64,000 bases of DNA, taken from Rhizobium sp. Leaf262 (lineage in GTDB: Bacteria; Pseudomonadota; Alphaproteobacteria; Rhizobiales; Rhizobiaceae). Positions within the stretch are counted from its first letter, which is position 1; every line of letters starts with the position of its first letter. The position numbers were made by a program, and so were the translations under genes. Positions 11,357 through 19,905 of the stretch are shown here, one piece after another. The notes under the pieces are model-generated. The model was not told where the DNA came from and ran no database searches. It saw nothing but the letters and a program-made list of their open reading frames with translations. The stretch spans positions 125,088 to 189,087 of the forward strand of contig NZ_LMMM01000018.1 of the NCBI RefSeq assembly GCF_001422245.1. Direction: 5' to 3'.

Positions 11357-11797
11357 TTACTTCATGAATTTTTCAGCAATGGTATCCGGAAGCCTCCGGG
11401 GTCTTCCCTTGGCATTGATAACCGCAATGATCACTTTTGCGACAATAAGCAGTGTTTCACCGCGTCGTATTTCCTGATTAAGCACCACCTTGGCTCCGCC
11501 CGCCTTCTCGGTCAGCGTGGTTATGGTCAGTATATCATCCATCCGCGCCGGTGACTTGAAGTCGATCTCCATGCGGTGCACGACAAACACCAGTCCCTCC
11601 TCATCGGCCGTCAAAAGCGTGCTCTGCTCGCAACCGAGGCAACGCAGATAATCCGTGCGACCACGCTCCAGGAAATGCAGATAGCGGGCGTGATAAACAA
11701 GACCGGAGAAATCCGTGTCCTCGTAATAGACGCGCTGCGTGAGGCGATGACCATGTTCGATGAGTTCGCCGGAGAGTGAAACGGTGAGGTCGGTCAT
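11357..11797 (-). CDS. ybgC: YbgC family acyl-CoA thioesterase (tol-pal associated)
   Basis: YbgC is a hotdog-fold thioesterase that hydrolyses acyl-CoA or acyl-ACP and sits at the start of tol-pal clusters across Proteobacteria. The 146-residue product has the diagnostic YYEDTDFSGLVYHARYLHF (residues 24-42), which contains the catalytic Asp and the 4HBT-type YHARYL segment. It is followed on the same strand by tolQ after 260 bases. Confidence 0.93.
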   Translation of the reverse strand: MTDLTVSLSGELIEHGHRLTQRVYYEDTDFSGLVYHARYLHFLERGRTDYLRCLGCEQSTLLTADEEGLVFVVHRMEIDFKSPARMDDILTITTLTEKAGGAKVVLNQEIRRGETLLIVAKVIIAVINAKGRPRRLPDTIAEKFMK

Positions 11798-11850
11798 GTG
11801 GAGGTCCTTGGGAAGTTTCGTGCTTAGAGGGCCGCGGCACCGCCGCTACT

Positions 11851-11971
11851 TCCCTCATTCCTGTGCTCGTCACAGGAATCCAGCCAGTCCATGTCTATGG
11901 GCTGAAAAGAGTCGTATCGCCGCGCAGACGCGCGACGACTGGTTTCCTGTGACGAGCACAGGAAAGAGGGA
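11851..11971. repeat. Palindromic intergenic repeat (CCTGTGCTCGTCACAGGAA type)
   Basis: Arms at 11851-11886 and 11940-11971 are inverted copies sharing CCTGTGCTCGTCACAGGAA. Each arm is itself palindromic (CCTGTG / CACAGG). The element fills the gap between the Nudix gene and ybgC and could fold into a cruciform or a long RNA hairpin. It has no coding potential. Confidence 0.75.
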
Positions 11972-11983
11972 CGAGAGAATGCC

Positions 11984-12505
11984 TCATTTGTCATCCAGAT
12001 TGCGGTCATCCCACACGACGTGTTGAACCGAGGCAGGAAGGTTCTCGATCTCACCCGCGATGAAATAGGGTGGAATATCCAGTTGCGTCAAGGCTTCGGT
12101 GGTGGCTCGTGCCCAGCGAAACTCCAGCGGGTGTTTTCCATCCTGCATGCGGTGGACGATGTTTTCCTCGTGGAAAGGGAACGTCTCGGGCAGGTCCATC
12201 AGGTAATAGAAACCAAGCTCGTGCCAGTCCTTGCCCTCGTAATGGAAGAAGTTCTCCACCACCCACAGCAACCGCCCGACCTTGGCCTCGACGCCAAGCT
12301 CTTCCACCATTTCCCGCGCCAGCGTGTCTTGCGATTGCTCCCCCATTTCCGCGCGACCGCCGGGAAAACTCCAGAATTTCTCATGCGTTGCCCTGTGCAC
12401 CAGCACATGACCGTCGCGAAAGGCGATGCCTGCCACACGCATCTGGAAAATGCGCTTCGGCTTGAATTTCATACGGATACGGGTGTCTTCAGTCAAAAAA
12501 TACAT
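11984..12505 (-). CDS. NUDIX hydrolase
   Basis: The 173-residue product carries a complete Nudix box: GGRAEMGEQ followed by seven residues and REMVEELGV, with all metal-binding glutamates present. The substrate is a nucleoside-diphosphate-linked compound that cannot be predicted. The start is set at the ATG at 12505 because CGGAG lies about 8 bases upstream; an in-frame TTG six codons earlier and an ATG at 12472 are alternatives. It ends inside the spacer of the palindromic repeat region. The AT-rich methyltransferase island begins just upstream of it. Confidence 0.88.
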   Translation of the reverse strand: MYFLTEDTRIRMKFKPKRIFQMRVAGIAFRDGHVLVHRATHEKFWSFPGGRAEMGEQSQDTLAREMVEELGVEAKVGRLLWVVENFFHYEGKDWHELGFYYLMDLPETFPFHEENIVHRMQDGKHPLEFRWARATTEALTQLDIPPYFIAGEIENLPASVQHVVWDDRNLDDK

Positions 12506-12582
12506 CCTTCTAACTCCGCCCAACGTTGGGATGGAAATACAAATATGTTAGTACGGTGATAAGAATACAGAGTGAGGACGAG

Positions 12583-13176
12583 ATGGACGCTAGATATAAT
12601 CTTAATGGAGGTTTTAAACCAACAGCTAAAAGATCGGCGGACATCGATGGGCCTGATTTCTTTCCGACGCCTGCGTGGGCAACTCAAGCTCTGGTTGATG
12701 TAGAGGTTTTCAAAGGAGAGATATGGGAGTGTGCTTGTGGCAACGGAGCGATGTCAGAAGTTTTAAAAAGAACTGGATGTGATGTCTACAGTTCGGATTT
12801 ATATGATCGCGGATACGGCGACACTGGCATCGATTTTTTGACAGCAAAGAGGCAGTCGAACAACATCATCACTAACCCTCCGTATAACAGTGCTGAAGGA
12901 TTTGTGAAGGCTGGTTTAGAAAAGGCTGGAGAAAAGGTGGCGCTGCTATTGCGCCTTGCTTTTTTAGAAGGTGCGGGCCGGAACACTTCTATCTTTAGTA
13001 AAACGCCTCCCTCAAGAGTATGGGTTTTCAGTGAACGTATTACATTTTATCCTTTAGACGCGGAAATAAGAGGATCTGGCACGACAGCATATGCTTGGTT
13101 CATCTGGGATAAAGCCCAAACGACCGCGCCTGAACTAAAATGGCTACCCCTTGGATACAAAAAAAAATTTAAATAA
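12583..13176 (+). CDS. Orphan SAM-dependent DNA adenine methyltransferase, phage-type
   Basis: The 197-residue product has DFFPTP (25-30), a SAM-binding motif ECACGNGAMS (49-58) and the catalytic NPPY (98-101). This order is typical of short N6-adenine methyltransferases found in phages and integrated elements. The start at 12583 follows GAGG at a suitable distance; the frame is open 19 codons further upstream. The base composition is visibly AT-richer than in the neighbours, with runs such as AAAAAAAAATTTAAA at the 3' end, which suggests transfer. It converges on the 103-residue gene and overlaps its stop by 8 bases. No restriction nuclease is adjacent. The target sequence is unknown. Confidence 0.8.
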   Translation: MDARYNLNGGFKPTAKRSADIDGPDFFPTPAWATQALVDVEVFKGEIWECACGNGAMSEVLKRTGCDVYSSDLYDRGYGDTGIDFLTAKRQSNNIITNPPYNSAEGFVKAGLEKAGEKVALLLRLAFLEGAGRNTSIFSKTPPSRVWVFSERITFYPLDAEIRGSGTTAYAWFIWDKAQTTAPELKWLPLGYKKKFK

Positions 13177-13480
13177 GTTTTTTCGCTTTCAAAACAGACA
13201 AGCCTAAGTTTGTAATTTTAATCCCATCGAGAGTTCGCTCAGCAAGCCCTTTTTTAAATATGCTGGTAGAGCTATTCTTGTGGGATATCACATTTCCCAC
13301 TATCTGCTCCCATTTATGTTCGTTCGAACGGGTAGTTGACGGAATTAAATCCTCAGGAGACATTGGTCGATACTTAGGGAATTTTTCTTTTATTTCTGCG
13401 GTGCTAACCTCTCCGTTTGGAGATAACGCTGCAATTCTCAGAGCGACAAGGCGAGCTTCTGGCTCTCTTAACTTGGGCAT
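13169..13480 (-). CDS. Small protein with probable winged-helix domain
   Basis: The 103-residue product is not a protein I recognise with certainty. Its pattern is SPEDLIPSTTRSNEHKWEQI, then VGNVISHKNSS, then DGIKITNLGLSVL. That resembles the winged-helix region found N-terminal in Mrr-like and HNH restriction proteins, which reads as W-x-x-x-V-x-N-x-x-x-H...DG-x-x-IT-x-x-G. No nuclease domain is attached. It is AT-rich like the adjacent methyltransferase and overlaps it tail to tail. It could be a DNA-binding regulator or a remnant of a restriction enzyme. Confidence 0.55.
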   Translation of the reverse strand: MPKLREPEARLVALRIAALSPNGEVSTAEIKEKFPKYRPMSPEDLIPSTTRSNEHKWEQIVGNVISHKNSSTSIFKKGLAERTLDGIKITNLGLSVLKAKKLI

Positions 13481-13683
13481 AGCATAACCTTCACATCTAG
13501 CCGAATTTAACAGCCTTTATGTTTAGTCATGCAACTAAAGATTTCAAGTGCATTCTCAACTTACTGCATGTTATAATAGCACTCTTTAGTTATAAGAATA
13601 ACCTATGCCAGTTTTGAAATCTTTATTCAGAGGATTTTCAAAAAAAAGCAAAAATTCGGTTCGCTCCAGAGTTATAAACAAAA

Positions 13684-13902
13684 TCAATCGGCCTTTTCCA
13701 GTTCCGAATGGCTTTTCAGGACCTTGCCACCATCCTCTTGCTCGATGAGGTATGCCGGTTCGTCTTCACTGGCCTTGCGCTTGATGACGGAGCCCTCGAT
13801 CTTGCGCTCGACGTCTTCGGTAAAGCTTTCGGCGACCTTGCCCTCGCCTTTGCCCGATCCCCATTTCCATTGAACCTTGGTGCCCTTGCGAAACTTCGTC
13901 AT
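13684..13902 (-). CDS. DUF2945 (HVA TUDOR-like) small protein
   Basis: The 72-residue product begins MTKFRKGTKVQWKWGSGKGEGKV. It matches the DUF2945 / hypervirulence-associated TUDOR family, which has a basic N-terminus and alternating charged strands ending in GGKVLKSHSEL. The molecular function is unknown; family members are frequent in stress regulons. It lies 50 bases after the metallophosphoesterase stop. The AT-rich DNA of the island reaches almost exactly to its stop codon, so the island boundary is at about 13683. Confidence 0.8.
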   Translation of the reverse strand: MTKFRKGTKVQWKWGSGKGEGKVAESFTEDVERKIEGSVIKRKASEDEPAYLIEQEDGGKVLKSHSELEKAD

Positions 13903-13952
13903 TTTACGCTCCTGAATAAAGAACGGAAATGACGCGTCGCCCGGATGGTTCC

Positions 13953-14846
13953 TCAGGCTTCGCCCAGATCGATCACCACGATCTCCGGCGGAGACATGAA
14001 GCGGACCGGCGCGATGGAGCAGCCGAGCCCGCCCGAGACGACGAGGTGCCTGTTCTCCTCGACCACATGGCCGTAGACGAAACGCTCGCCAAACCGGGAT
14101 GGCACAGCCGGACGCCAGCCGAACAGATTGATCTGCCCGCCATGCGTATGGCCCGACAAGGTCAGCGAGACACGCTCCGGCACCTTCACGAAGATGTCCG
14201 GCTCATGTGCCAGCAGAATGACCGGCGCGTCATCGGTCACCTGCGCAAGCGTGCCGGACAGATCGTCCAGACCCGTCGTGCGGCGGCCGGTCAGATAGGC
14301 CCACTGATCTTCCAGCCCGGCGATCCAGAAGGGCTGGCTATCGGAACCGCATCGCACCGCCTGGTTGGAATGCGCTTGTATTCCGACGGCCCGCAAGGCC
14401 TGATGCGCAACGGTTTCTTTCAGCCGCAAACGCTGCGCTTCCGGGTCCTGCCACCAGTCGTGATTGCCGCAAACGGCATGCACGCCTTGCGGCGCTTTCA
14501 AGCCCGAGAGAGCCTTGGCCCAATCTTCCGGGGGAACCACACCCGTCACGAGCTTCATACCGGACATGTAATCGCCCAGCAGCAGCATGATATCGCCGCC
14601 CAGCGTGTTGGCGTAATCGCAAATCTTCGCAATCCGCTCGGCAGGCATCCACGGCTCGCAGGCGTGGAAATCCGCAAGTGCGACAATCCGCAGTTTTTGC
14701 CCCTTGGGCCAGCCGGGTGGAGTGATACGATATCGGGTGGTCGAAAGCCGCGCCAAAGGCTCGATGCCGCCGGCATAGGCACCCAACGAGACCAACCCCG
14801 CCGCCATGGTGGCAGCAGTCTTGAGCAATGCGCGACGGGTAATCAC
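13953..14846 (-). CDS. Tat-exported metallophosphoesterase (YkuE/YaeI-like)
   Basis: The 297-residue product has a twin-arginine leader (ITRRALLKT near the N-terminus). The calcineurin-type set follows: DFH, GDY, GNHD (in CGNHDWW), HEPD and SGHTHGGQINL. YkuE/YaeI proteins act outside the cytoplasm on phospholipid- or nucleotide-derived phosphodiesters; the substrate here is unknown. I use the GTG at 14846 because GAGGA of the ruvB 3' end lies 8-9 bases upstream and it places the RR motif at the N-terminus. The open frame continues inside ruvB but without a signal. It directly follows ruvB and is probably co-transcribed. Confidence 0.88.
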   Translation of the reverse strand: MITRRALLKTAATMAAGLVSLGAYAGGIEPLARLSTTRYRITPPGWPKGQKLRIVALADFHACEPWMPAERIAKICDYANTLGGDIMLLLGDYMSGMKLVTGVVPPEDWAKALSGLKAPQGVHAVCGNHDWWQDPEAQRLRLKETVAHQALRAVGIQAHSNQAVRCGSDSQPFWIAGLEDQWAYLTGRRTTGLDDLSGTLAQVTDDAPVILLAHEPDIFVKVPERVSLTLSGHTHGGQINLFGWRPAVPSRFGERFVYGHVVEENRHLVVSGGLGCSIAPVRFMSPPEIVVIDLGEA

Positions 14847-14848
14847 GA

Positions 14849-15889
14849 TCAATCGTCCTCGAGCGTCAGGCGAAACTGCGCCGCCTCGATATCCTTTGGC
14901 GGCTGCATGCCCAGATGTTTCCACGCCGTTGCGGTCAAAATACGTCCGCGCGGCGTGCGCTGAATGAAACCCTGCTGAATCATGTAGGGCTCGATAATAT
15001 CCTCGATGGCGTCACGCGGTTCGGATAGACCCGCCGCGATCGTCTCGATCCCCACCGGCCCGCCGCCGAAGTTGACGGCAATCATCGTCAGATAGCGCAT
15101 GTCCAGCTGGTCGAGACCCATATTGTCCACCAGCAGCCGCGTCAGTGCCTCATCGGCAATCTGCCGTGTCACCGATTCCGCCCGCGCCACTTCGGCAAAA
15201 TCGCGCACGCGCCGCAACAGCCGTCCGGCAATGCGCGGTGTTCCACGTGAACGACGAGCGATTTCGCGTGCACCCTCCTCCGTCATCGGCAATCCCATGA
15301 TGCGCGCGCCGCGCCGCACGATCAGCTCCAACTCCTCGACGGTATAGAAAGACAGGCGGACTGGAATGCCGAAGCGATCCCGCAGCGGATTGGTCAAAAG
15401 ACCAAGCCGCGTTGTGGCGGCAACAAGTGTGAATTTCGACAGATCGATCTTCACCGACCGCGCCGCAGGCCCTTCACCGATGATCAGATCCAGCTGAAAA
15501 TCCTCCATCGCCGGATAGAGAATTTCCTCCACAGCCGGACTCAGACGGTGGATTTCATCGATAAACAGAACGTCGCGTTCTTCGAGATTGGTCAAAAGCG
15601 CCGCCAGATCACCCGCCTTGGCAATGACAGGCCCTGACGTCGACTTGAAGTTGACACCCAGCTCCTTGGCCATGATCTGCGCCAGCGTCGTCTTGCCAAG
15701 ACCAGGAGGGCCGACGAACAGCACGTGGTCCAACGCCTCGCCCCGGTTCTTGGCCGCTTCGATAAAAATCTTGAGATTGGCCCGCGCTTCCGCCTGACCG
15801 GTAAAATCATCCAGCGTCTGCGGACGCAGCGTGGTATCAATGTCCTCGCCGCGCTTTTCCGAAGAAATCAGCCGTGCCGCCTCGCTCAT
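14849..15889 (-). CDS. ruvB: Holliday junction branch-migration ATPase RuvB
   Basis: RuvB hexamers drive branch migration of Holliday junctions together with RuvA. The 346-residue product starts [16 protein letters not shown], with Walker A GPPGLGKT (60-67), Walker B DEIH (111-114) and [18 protein letters not shown] in the C-terminal winged-helix part. The ATG at 15889 overlaps the vapC stop (ATGA), so ruvB translation is probably coupled to the toxin gene rather than to ruvA as in the usual ruvCAB operon. Confidence 0.98.
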   Translation of the reverse strand: MSEAARLISSEKRGEDIDTTLRPQTLDDFTGQAEARANLKIFIEAAKNRGEALDHVLFVGPPGLGKTTLAQIMAKELGVNFKSTSGPVIAKAGDLAALLTNLEERDVLFIDEIHRLSPAVEEILYPAMEDFQLDLIIGEGPAARSVKIDLSKFTLVAATTRLGLLTNPLRDRFGIPVRLSFYTVEELELIVRRGARIMGLPMTEEGAREIARRSRGTPRIAGRLLRRVRDFAEVARAESVTRQIADEALTRLLVDNMGLDQLDMRYLTMIAVNFGGGPVGIETIAAGLSEPRDAIEDIIEPYMIQQGFIQRTPRGRILTATAWKHLGMQPPKDIEAAQFRLTLEDD

Positions 15890-16293
15890 GTCAGAAGTTC
15901 CATTCCGGGTATTTTTCGCGCTGCCTTTTGATCGAATGTATAGGTCGCCGTGCAGCCAGCCATTCTGTTCATTTCCGAAATAACGGCATCGGAAAAATCC
16001 GCACCGGAATTCCGGCAAATATCAATTGCGTTACCGATAACCTCATAGTCTGGCACTTCGATTTCGCGACGCTCAAGAATTGCCTGGACAAAATCCAGAA
16101 CGGTACTTTTGGAGTAGCCATAAAACCGTTCCAACACCCATGCCGTTTCCATGATCACGACCACGCCCACGACAAGCGTGTCATTCTCTCCAAGCTTGTT
16201 GATGAAATTCATCACGCTGTCGCTTTGAACGGGATCGTCATTGACGGCGACACGCAGGAGAATATTCGTATCGATACCAAATCGACCGCTCAT
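15886..16293 (-). CDS. PIN-domain toxin of VapC family, inside the ruv operon
   Basis: The 135-residue product is a PIN-domain RNase with the acidic set intact: Asp8 (GIDTN), Glu49 (METAW), Asp99/Asp102 (ADFSDAVI) and Asp121 (TYTFDQKA). VapC toxins cleave tRNA or rRNA when released from VapB. Its start overlaps the antitoxin stop by 4 bases and its stop overlaps the ruvB start by 4 bases, so antitoxin, toxin and ruvB form a tightly coupled unit. There is no sign of decay. Confidence 0.9.
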   Translation of the reverse strand: MSGRFGIDTNILLRVAVNDDPVQSDSVMNFINKLGENDTLVVGVVVIMETAWVLERFYGYSKSTVLDFVQAILERREIEVPDYEVIGNAIDICRNSGADFSDAVISEMNRMAGCTATYTFDQKAARKIPGMELLT

Positions 16294-16568
16294 TCATCAT
16301 CCTCGTTGCACAACGATTCCTCATAGGCTTTGGAAACAGCATAGCCGATAGCCGGGTTCATTTCGTCAATCGTCAGCTTTCTGCCGTTGGGCGGGGCACC
16401 CAGCAGGCCCGCCAAATCATTGAACGACTGGTTGCGCGGGACGACGACCATTTCGCGATTACGAACCCAGACGTAGCATTTGTCACCCGGCTTGATGTCG
16501 AGCTGATCTCGGACATTCTTGGGAACAGTCATTTGCCCCTTGGATGTAATGGTTGTCTGGAATCCCAT
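16290..16568 (-). CDS. AbrB/MazE-type antitoxin (VapB-like)
   Basis: The 92-residue product has an N-terminal SpoVT/AbrB swapped-hairpin DNA-binding domain (FQTTITSKGQMTVPKNVRDQL region). An acidic C-terminus ending NEDDE would wrap the toxin. It should neutralise the PIN toxin that follows and repress the pair's promoter. The start is the ATG at 16568; a TTG three codons upstream is possible. It lies 54 bases after ruvA. Confidence 0.88.
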   Translation of the reverse strand: MGFQTTITSKGQMTVPKNVRDQLDIKPGDKCYVWVRNREMVVVPRNQSFNDLAGLLGAPPNGRKLTIDEMNPAIGYAVSKAYEESLCNEDDE

Positions 16569-16622
16569 AACGAGCAACTTTCTTACTTTTTCAAGATCGT
16601 AAGGAAAATAACACAGGCAGAC

Positions 16623-17240
16623 CTACCGCGAAAGCTCCTTCAACCCCAGCCGGATCAGCTTGGCGCTATCTCCACCCTCGCCGCCATTCTTCAGCGCCGC
16701 AGCCACCGCATTGGCGGCCTGGTCGCGGGAATAGCCGAGATTGGTGAGTGCGGAGACGGCATCGGCAACGGGCGCAGAGGCTACCCCTTCGCCCAATTCC
16801 TGCTTGAGACCGATGGATGCAGACGCCTCGCCCGCAAAGGCGGGAGCCTTGTTGCGCAACTCGGTAACGATACGCACGGCCACTTTCGGGCCAACGCCCG
16901 GCGCACGCGAGACGACCACCTTGTCCTGAAGCGCGATGGCATTGGCGAGTTCAGATGGGGACAGCGTCGAAAGCACCGCCAGCGCCACCTTGGAGCCCAC
17001 GCCCTGCACGCTCTGCAACAGGTTGAACCATTCGCGCTCCAAGGCGCTCATAAAGCCGAACAGCTTCAGCTGGTCTTCCCGCACATAGGTTTCGATGAAG
17101 AGAACGATTGCCTCGCCCGGGGAACCCAACCGCGACAGCGTGCGGGCCGAGCAATGGGCCACGTAGCAGACGCCATGGACATCGACGAGAACGTAATCGT
17201 CGCCGATTTCATCGATGGTGCCTTTGAGTTTTCCGATCAT
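16623..17240 (-). CDS. ruvA: Holliday junction DNA-binding protein RuvA
   Basis: RuvA tetramers bind Holliday junctions and recruit RuvB. The 205-residue product begins [21 protein letters not shown], has the OB-fold N-terminus, helix-hairpin-helix segments ([32 protein letters not shown]) and a C-terminal RuvB-binding domain with [12 protein letters not shown]. It lies 24 bases after ruvC. Confidence 0.97.
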   Translation of the reverse strand: MIGKLKGTIDEIGDDYVLVDVHGVCYVAHCSARTLSRLGSPGEAIVLFIETYVREDQLKLFGFMSALEREWFNLLQSVQGVGSKVALAVLSTLSPSELANAIALQDKVVVSRAPGVGPKVAVRIVTELRNKAPAFAGEASASIGLKQELGEGVASAPVADAVSALTNLGYSRDQAANAVAAALKNGGEGGDSAKLIRLGLKELSR

Positions 17241-17264
17241 GGTAACGCCTGTGAAATGAGGAAA

Positions 17265-17777
17265 TCAGCTTGCCGCCAGCACGCGGCGCATGCGCTCGCC
17301 TGCCCGGTTGTGCGCGTGGCAAATGGCGATGGCAAGCGCATCGGCAGCATCATTGCCCTTGAACTCTGCCTTGGGCATCAGAATTTTGAGCATCATGTGA
17401 ATTTGCTGCTTTTCGCCATGTCCCACCCCGATCACGGCTTTCTTGACGGCATTCGGCGCATATTCCGCCACGGGCAGGCCAGCACGGGCCGGAACCAGCA
17501 TGGCAATGCCGCGCGCCTGACCCAGCTTCAGCGTGGCCACCGCATCCTTGTTGACAAAGGTCTGCTCCACCGCCGCCTCATGCGGTTGATGGGAATGCAC
17601 GATATCCGACAGGCCGTCATGCAACTGGCAAAGGCGCGAGGCCAGATCCATATCGCCGTCCGACGTCACTGTGCCGGAGGCCACGAAACGCAGGCTGTTG
17701 CCGAAGGTTTCGATGATACCCCAGCCCATTCGCCGCAGCCCGGGATCAATCCCGATAATTCGAATCGCATTTTGCAT
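17265..17777 (-). CDS. ruvC: Holliday junction resolvase RuvC
   Basis: RuvC cleaves Holliday junctions symmetrically. The 170-residue product has the catalytic acids expected for the family: Asp11 in [12 protein letters not shown], Glu71 in AAVEQTFVN, and the Asp cluster in [14 protein letters not shown] (141-154). It is the first gene of the minus-strand ruv operon, and a probable SOS box lies 44 bases upstream of its start. Confidence 0.97.
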   Translation of the reverse strand: MQNAIRIIGIDPGLRRMGWGIIETFGNSLRFVASGTVTSDGDMDLASRLCQLHDGLSDIVHSHQPHEAAVEQTFVNKDAVATLKLGQARGIAMLVPARAGLPVAEYAPNAVKKAVIGVGHGEKQQIHMMLKILMPKAEFKGNDAADALAIAICHAHNRAGERMRRVLAAS

Positions 17778-17820
17778 ATGGCACCCTACCGTTCAGCGTC
17801 GAAACCTGCCAGCGATAAGT

Positions 17821-17835
17821 GAACAAAACGACAAC
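17821..17835 (-). promoter_or_regulatory. Probable LexA (SOS) box upstream of ruvC
   Basis: The minus strand reads GTTG-TCGTTTT-GTTC. This is one mismatch from the alphaproteobacterial LexA consensus GTTC-N7-GTTC, placed 44-58 bases before the ruvC start. Position and target gene fit SOS control. Binding is inferred. Confidence 0.5.
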
Positions 17836-18020
17836 ATTCATCAGGAATGCCTGCTGGCTCGCCCGGGCAAACACGATGCGGCTGCAATATGTCGGCTGAA
17901 AATCGTTTCAGACTTGCACCAGTTTTTCTGATCCATCGTTCAATTCGACGCGATTGCACTGGCAAATCCGGCCACGAAACTTACATCTGATACAACTCAA
18001 AAACGCATCAGGAGCGTCCT

Positions 18021-19022
18021 ATGATTCCTTTTTCCATTCTCGATCTGTCGCCCATCGGTGAAGGCGAGAACGCGAGCAAGGCGCTTGAAAATTCGCGCCG
18101 CATGGCGATCAAGGCTGAAGAACAGGGCTATGAACGCATATGGCTGGCCGAACATCACGGCATGCCCGGCATTGCCAGCGCCGCAACCTCCATCGTCATC
18201 GCCCATGTCGGTGCCGCCACTTCGCGCATTCGCGTCGGTTCCGGTGGCATCATGCTGCCCAACCATTCGCCACTCGTCATCGCCGAACAGTTCGGCACAC
18301 TGGCTGCCCTGCTGCCGGGTCGTGTCGATCTCGGCCTCGGTCGCGCACCCGGCACGGATATGCGCACGGCACGCGCGCTGCGCCGTAATCTCGATGCAGT
18401 GGCTGAAAACTTCCCGCATGACATCATCGAGTTGCAGCAATATTTTGGTGCACCACAGCCCGATCAGGCAATCCTGTCTGTTCCCGGCATGAATTCCAAC
18501 GTGCCGATCTGGCTGTTGGGATCGAGCACCTATAGCGCCCATCTGGCGGCAGCGCTCGGCCTGCCCTATTCGTTTGCATCCCACTTCGCGCCTGACATGT
18601 TGATGGACGCCATCGCGATCTACCGCGAACGTTTCCAGCCGTCGGCCACGCTCGCAAAGCCCTATGTCATGGTCGGCGTCATGGGCGTCGGTGCAGAAAC
18701 CGATGCCGAGGCGGACCACCTTTTCACCTCCGCTCAACAGCAATTCGTCAATCTGCGAAAGAACGTCCGCACCCAGTTTCCACGTCCCGTGGACACCATG
18801 GACGATTACTGGAGCGACATGGAGCGCATGACGGTCGAGCATACGCTCAGATATGCCGTTGTCGGCTCTCATGCCACAGTCGAACATAAGCTGGGCGAGT
18901 TCCTGTCAGCAACCGGCGCAGATGAACTGATCATCTCGATGCCAGTCCACGACATTCAGAAACGACTTCGCTCCGTCGAGGTTTTCGCCGAAGTTCGAAG
19001 CGGCCTGAAACAAGCCGCCTGA
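18021..19022 (+). CDS. LLM-class flavin-dependent oxidoreductase
   Basis: The 333-residue product is a luciferase-like monooxygenase of the single-component LLM group: [15 protein letters not shown], then [18 protein letters not shown] and [21 protein letters not shown], which are hallmarks of the YhbW-like subgroup. These enzymes use reduced flavin; the substrate is unknown. It is divergent from ruvC across 243 bases and converges with the DUF3592 gene. Confidence 0.9.
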   Translation: MIPFSILDLSPIGEGENASKALENSRRMAIKAEEQGYERIWLAEHHGMPGIASAATSIVIAHVGAATSRIRVGSGGIMLPNHSPLVIAEQFGTLAALLPGRVDLGLGRAPGTDMRTARALRRNLDAVAENFPHDIIELQQYFGAPQPDQAILSVPGMNSNVPIWLLGSSTYSAHLAAALGLPYSFASHFAPDMLMDAIAIYRERFQPSATLAKPYVMVGVMGVGAETDAEADHLFTSAQQQFVNLRKNVRTQFPRPVDTMDDYWSDMERMTVEHTLRYAVVGSHATVEHKLGEFLSATGADELIISMPVHDIQKRLRSVEVFAEVRSGLKQAA

Positions 19023-19050
19023 CCGAGCGAGCCCGAGAGCGACCCCGCGC

Positions 19051-19746
19051 TTAAGCGGGATCGCCGACGACGTCAGTGAGATCGATCATGTGACGGTCTG
19101 ACGTTTTCGGGTCGATCAGGACCCGCAACTTGCGCCCCTGCAACTGCTCGGTGGGATCGACCCATATCGCGCCGCTTTCGTAGCGACGTATCCGCCCGGT
19201 TTGAGGGTCGGTCCCCTGCGCTACCACCCGAAACGGATTTGCTCCGTTGACCGAGACCTTCTCGTCAAGAAAAACATGCAGGAACTCTGCTTCGACGGGC
19301 TGCCCAAAGCGCAAAAGCCATGTCTCACGCCGCTTTTTGTAAACAGAAAACAGATGGATGCCGATACCGACCAAGGCGATCAGAACACCAAGGATCGTGA
19401 ACATTCCGGGAAGAAAGTACCGTCCCATGAGATCGTTGACCAGCGCGTTCGATGGCGACTGCGGGTCGTAGAGAACCTCTACCGTATCCCCTTGTGAAAA
19501 ACGTGGCGGGGACGAGTTGATCCTGTCCGCCATCTCCTGCTGTCGGCCTTGAGAATCGGTGAAACGAACAATGGCCGTATAGCTGCTTTCCCGCGTCTTG
19601 CGAACGACCTCCGAGACGACACCCTGCGCCGTCTGTGCCCGTTGAGCGAACTGGCTGTCCTGATAAAAAAAGAACGCGCCGACCCCGGCAAATACAAGGC
19701 CGAACACGGTAAATGCCCAGGCAATGAGTTTAATGGTTGCTTTCAT
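19051..19746 (-). CDS. DUF3592 membrane protein
   Basis: The 231-residue product has a first membrane segment at about 8-28 and a second at about 112-135. An extracytoplasmic DUF3592 domain lies between them, with FTDSQGRQQ and GDTVEVLYDPQSP, which is the family signature. The C-terminal half repeats a related beta-rich module (PVEAEFLHVFLDEKVSVNG). Function is unknown. It stands alone on the minus strand, downstream of the yebC terminator. Confidence 0.82.
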   Translation of the reverse strand: MKATIKLIAWAFTVFGLVFAGVGAFFFYQDSQFAQRAQTAQGVVSEVVRKTRESSYTAIVRFTDSQGRQQEMADRINSSPPRFSQGDTVEVLYDPQSPSNALVNDLMGRYFLPGMFTILGVLIALVGIGIHLFSVYKKRRETWLLRFGQPVEAEFLHVFLDEKVSVNGANPFRVVAQGTDPQTGRIRRYESGAIWVDPTEQLQGRKLRVLIDPKTSDRHMIDLTDVVGDPA

Positions 19747-19849
19747 GCCGAAAACCCTCTCCGGTTGATGAGGTCGAGATAGTGCGACTGAAAACTAAAC
19801 CAAGGGTCGAAATAAATTTTTTTTGTGGTGAGCTATGATGCGCTCAAAC

Positions 19850-19879
19850 AAAAGCCCCCGCGCATGACTGCGCAGGGGC
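19850..19879 (-). terminator. Terminator of yebC
   Basis: On the minus strand GCCCCTGCGC / GCGCGGGGGC (19854-19879) forms a strong stem followed by TTTTG. It lies 26 bases after the yebC stop. Confidence 0.85.
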
Positions 19880-19905
19880 CTGTAAATTCCTGAACGGCAG
19901 AAAAA

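Noticed and set aside
12540..13683. Prophage remnant
   Set aside because: The methyltransferase is phage-like, but no integrase, capsid or attachment repeat is visible in the short island.
13903..13960. EcfG promoter upstream of the DUF2945 gene
   Set aside because: A GGAAC is present on the minus strand, but no CGTT lies at 16-17 bases; at N16 there is only CATT.
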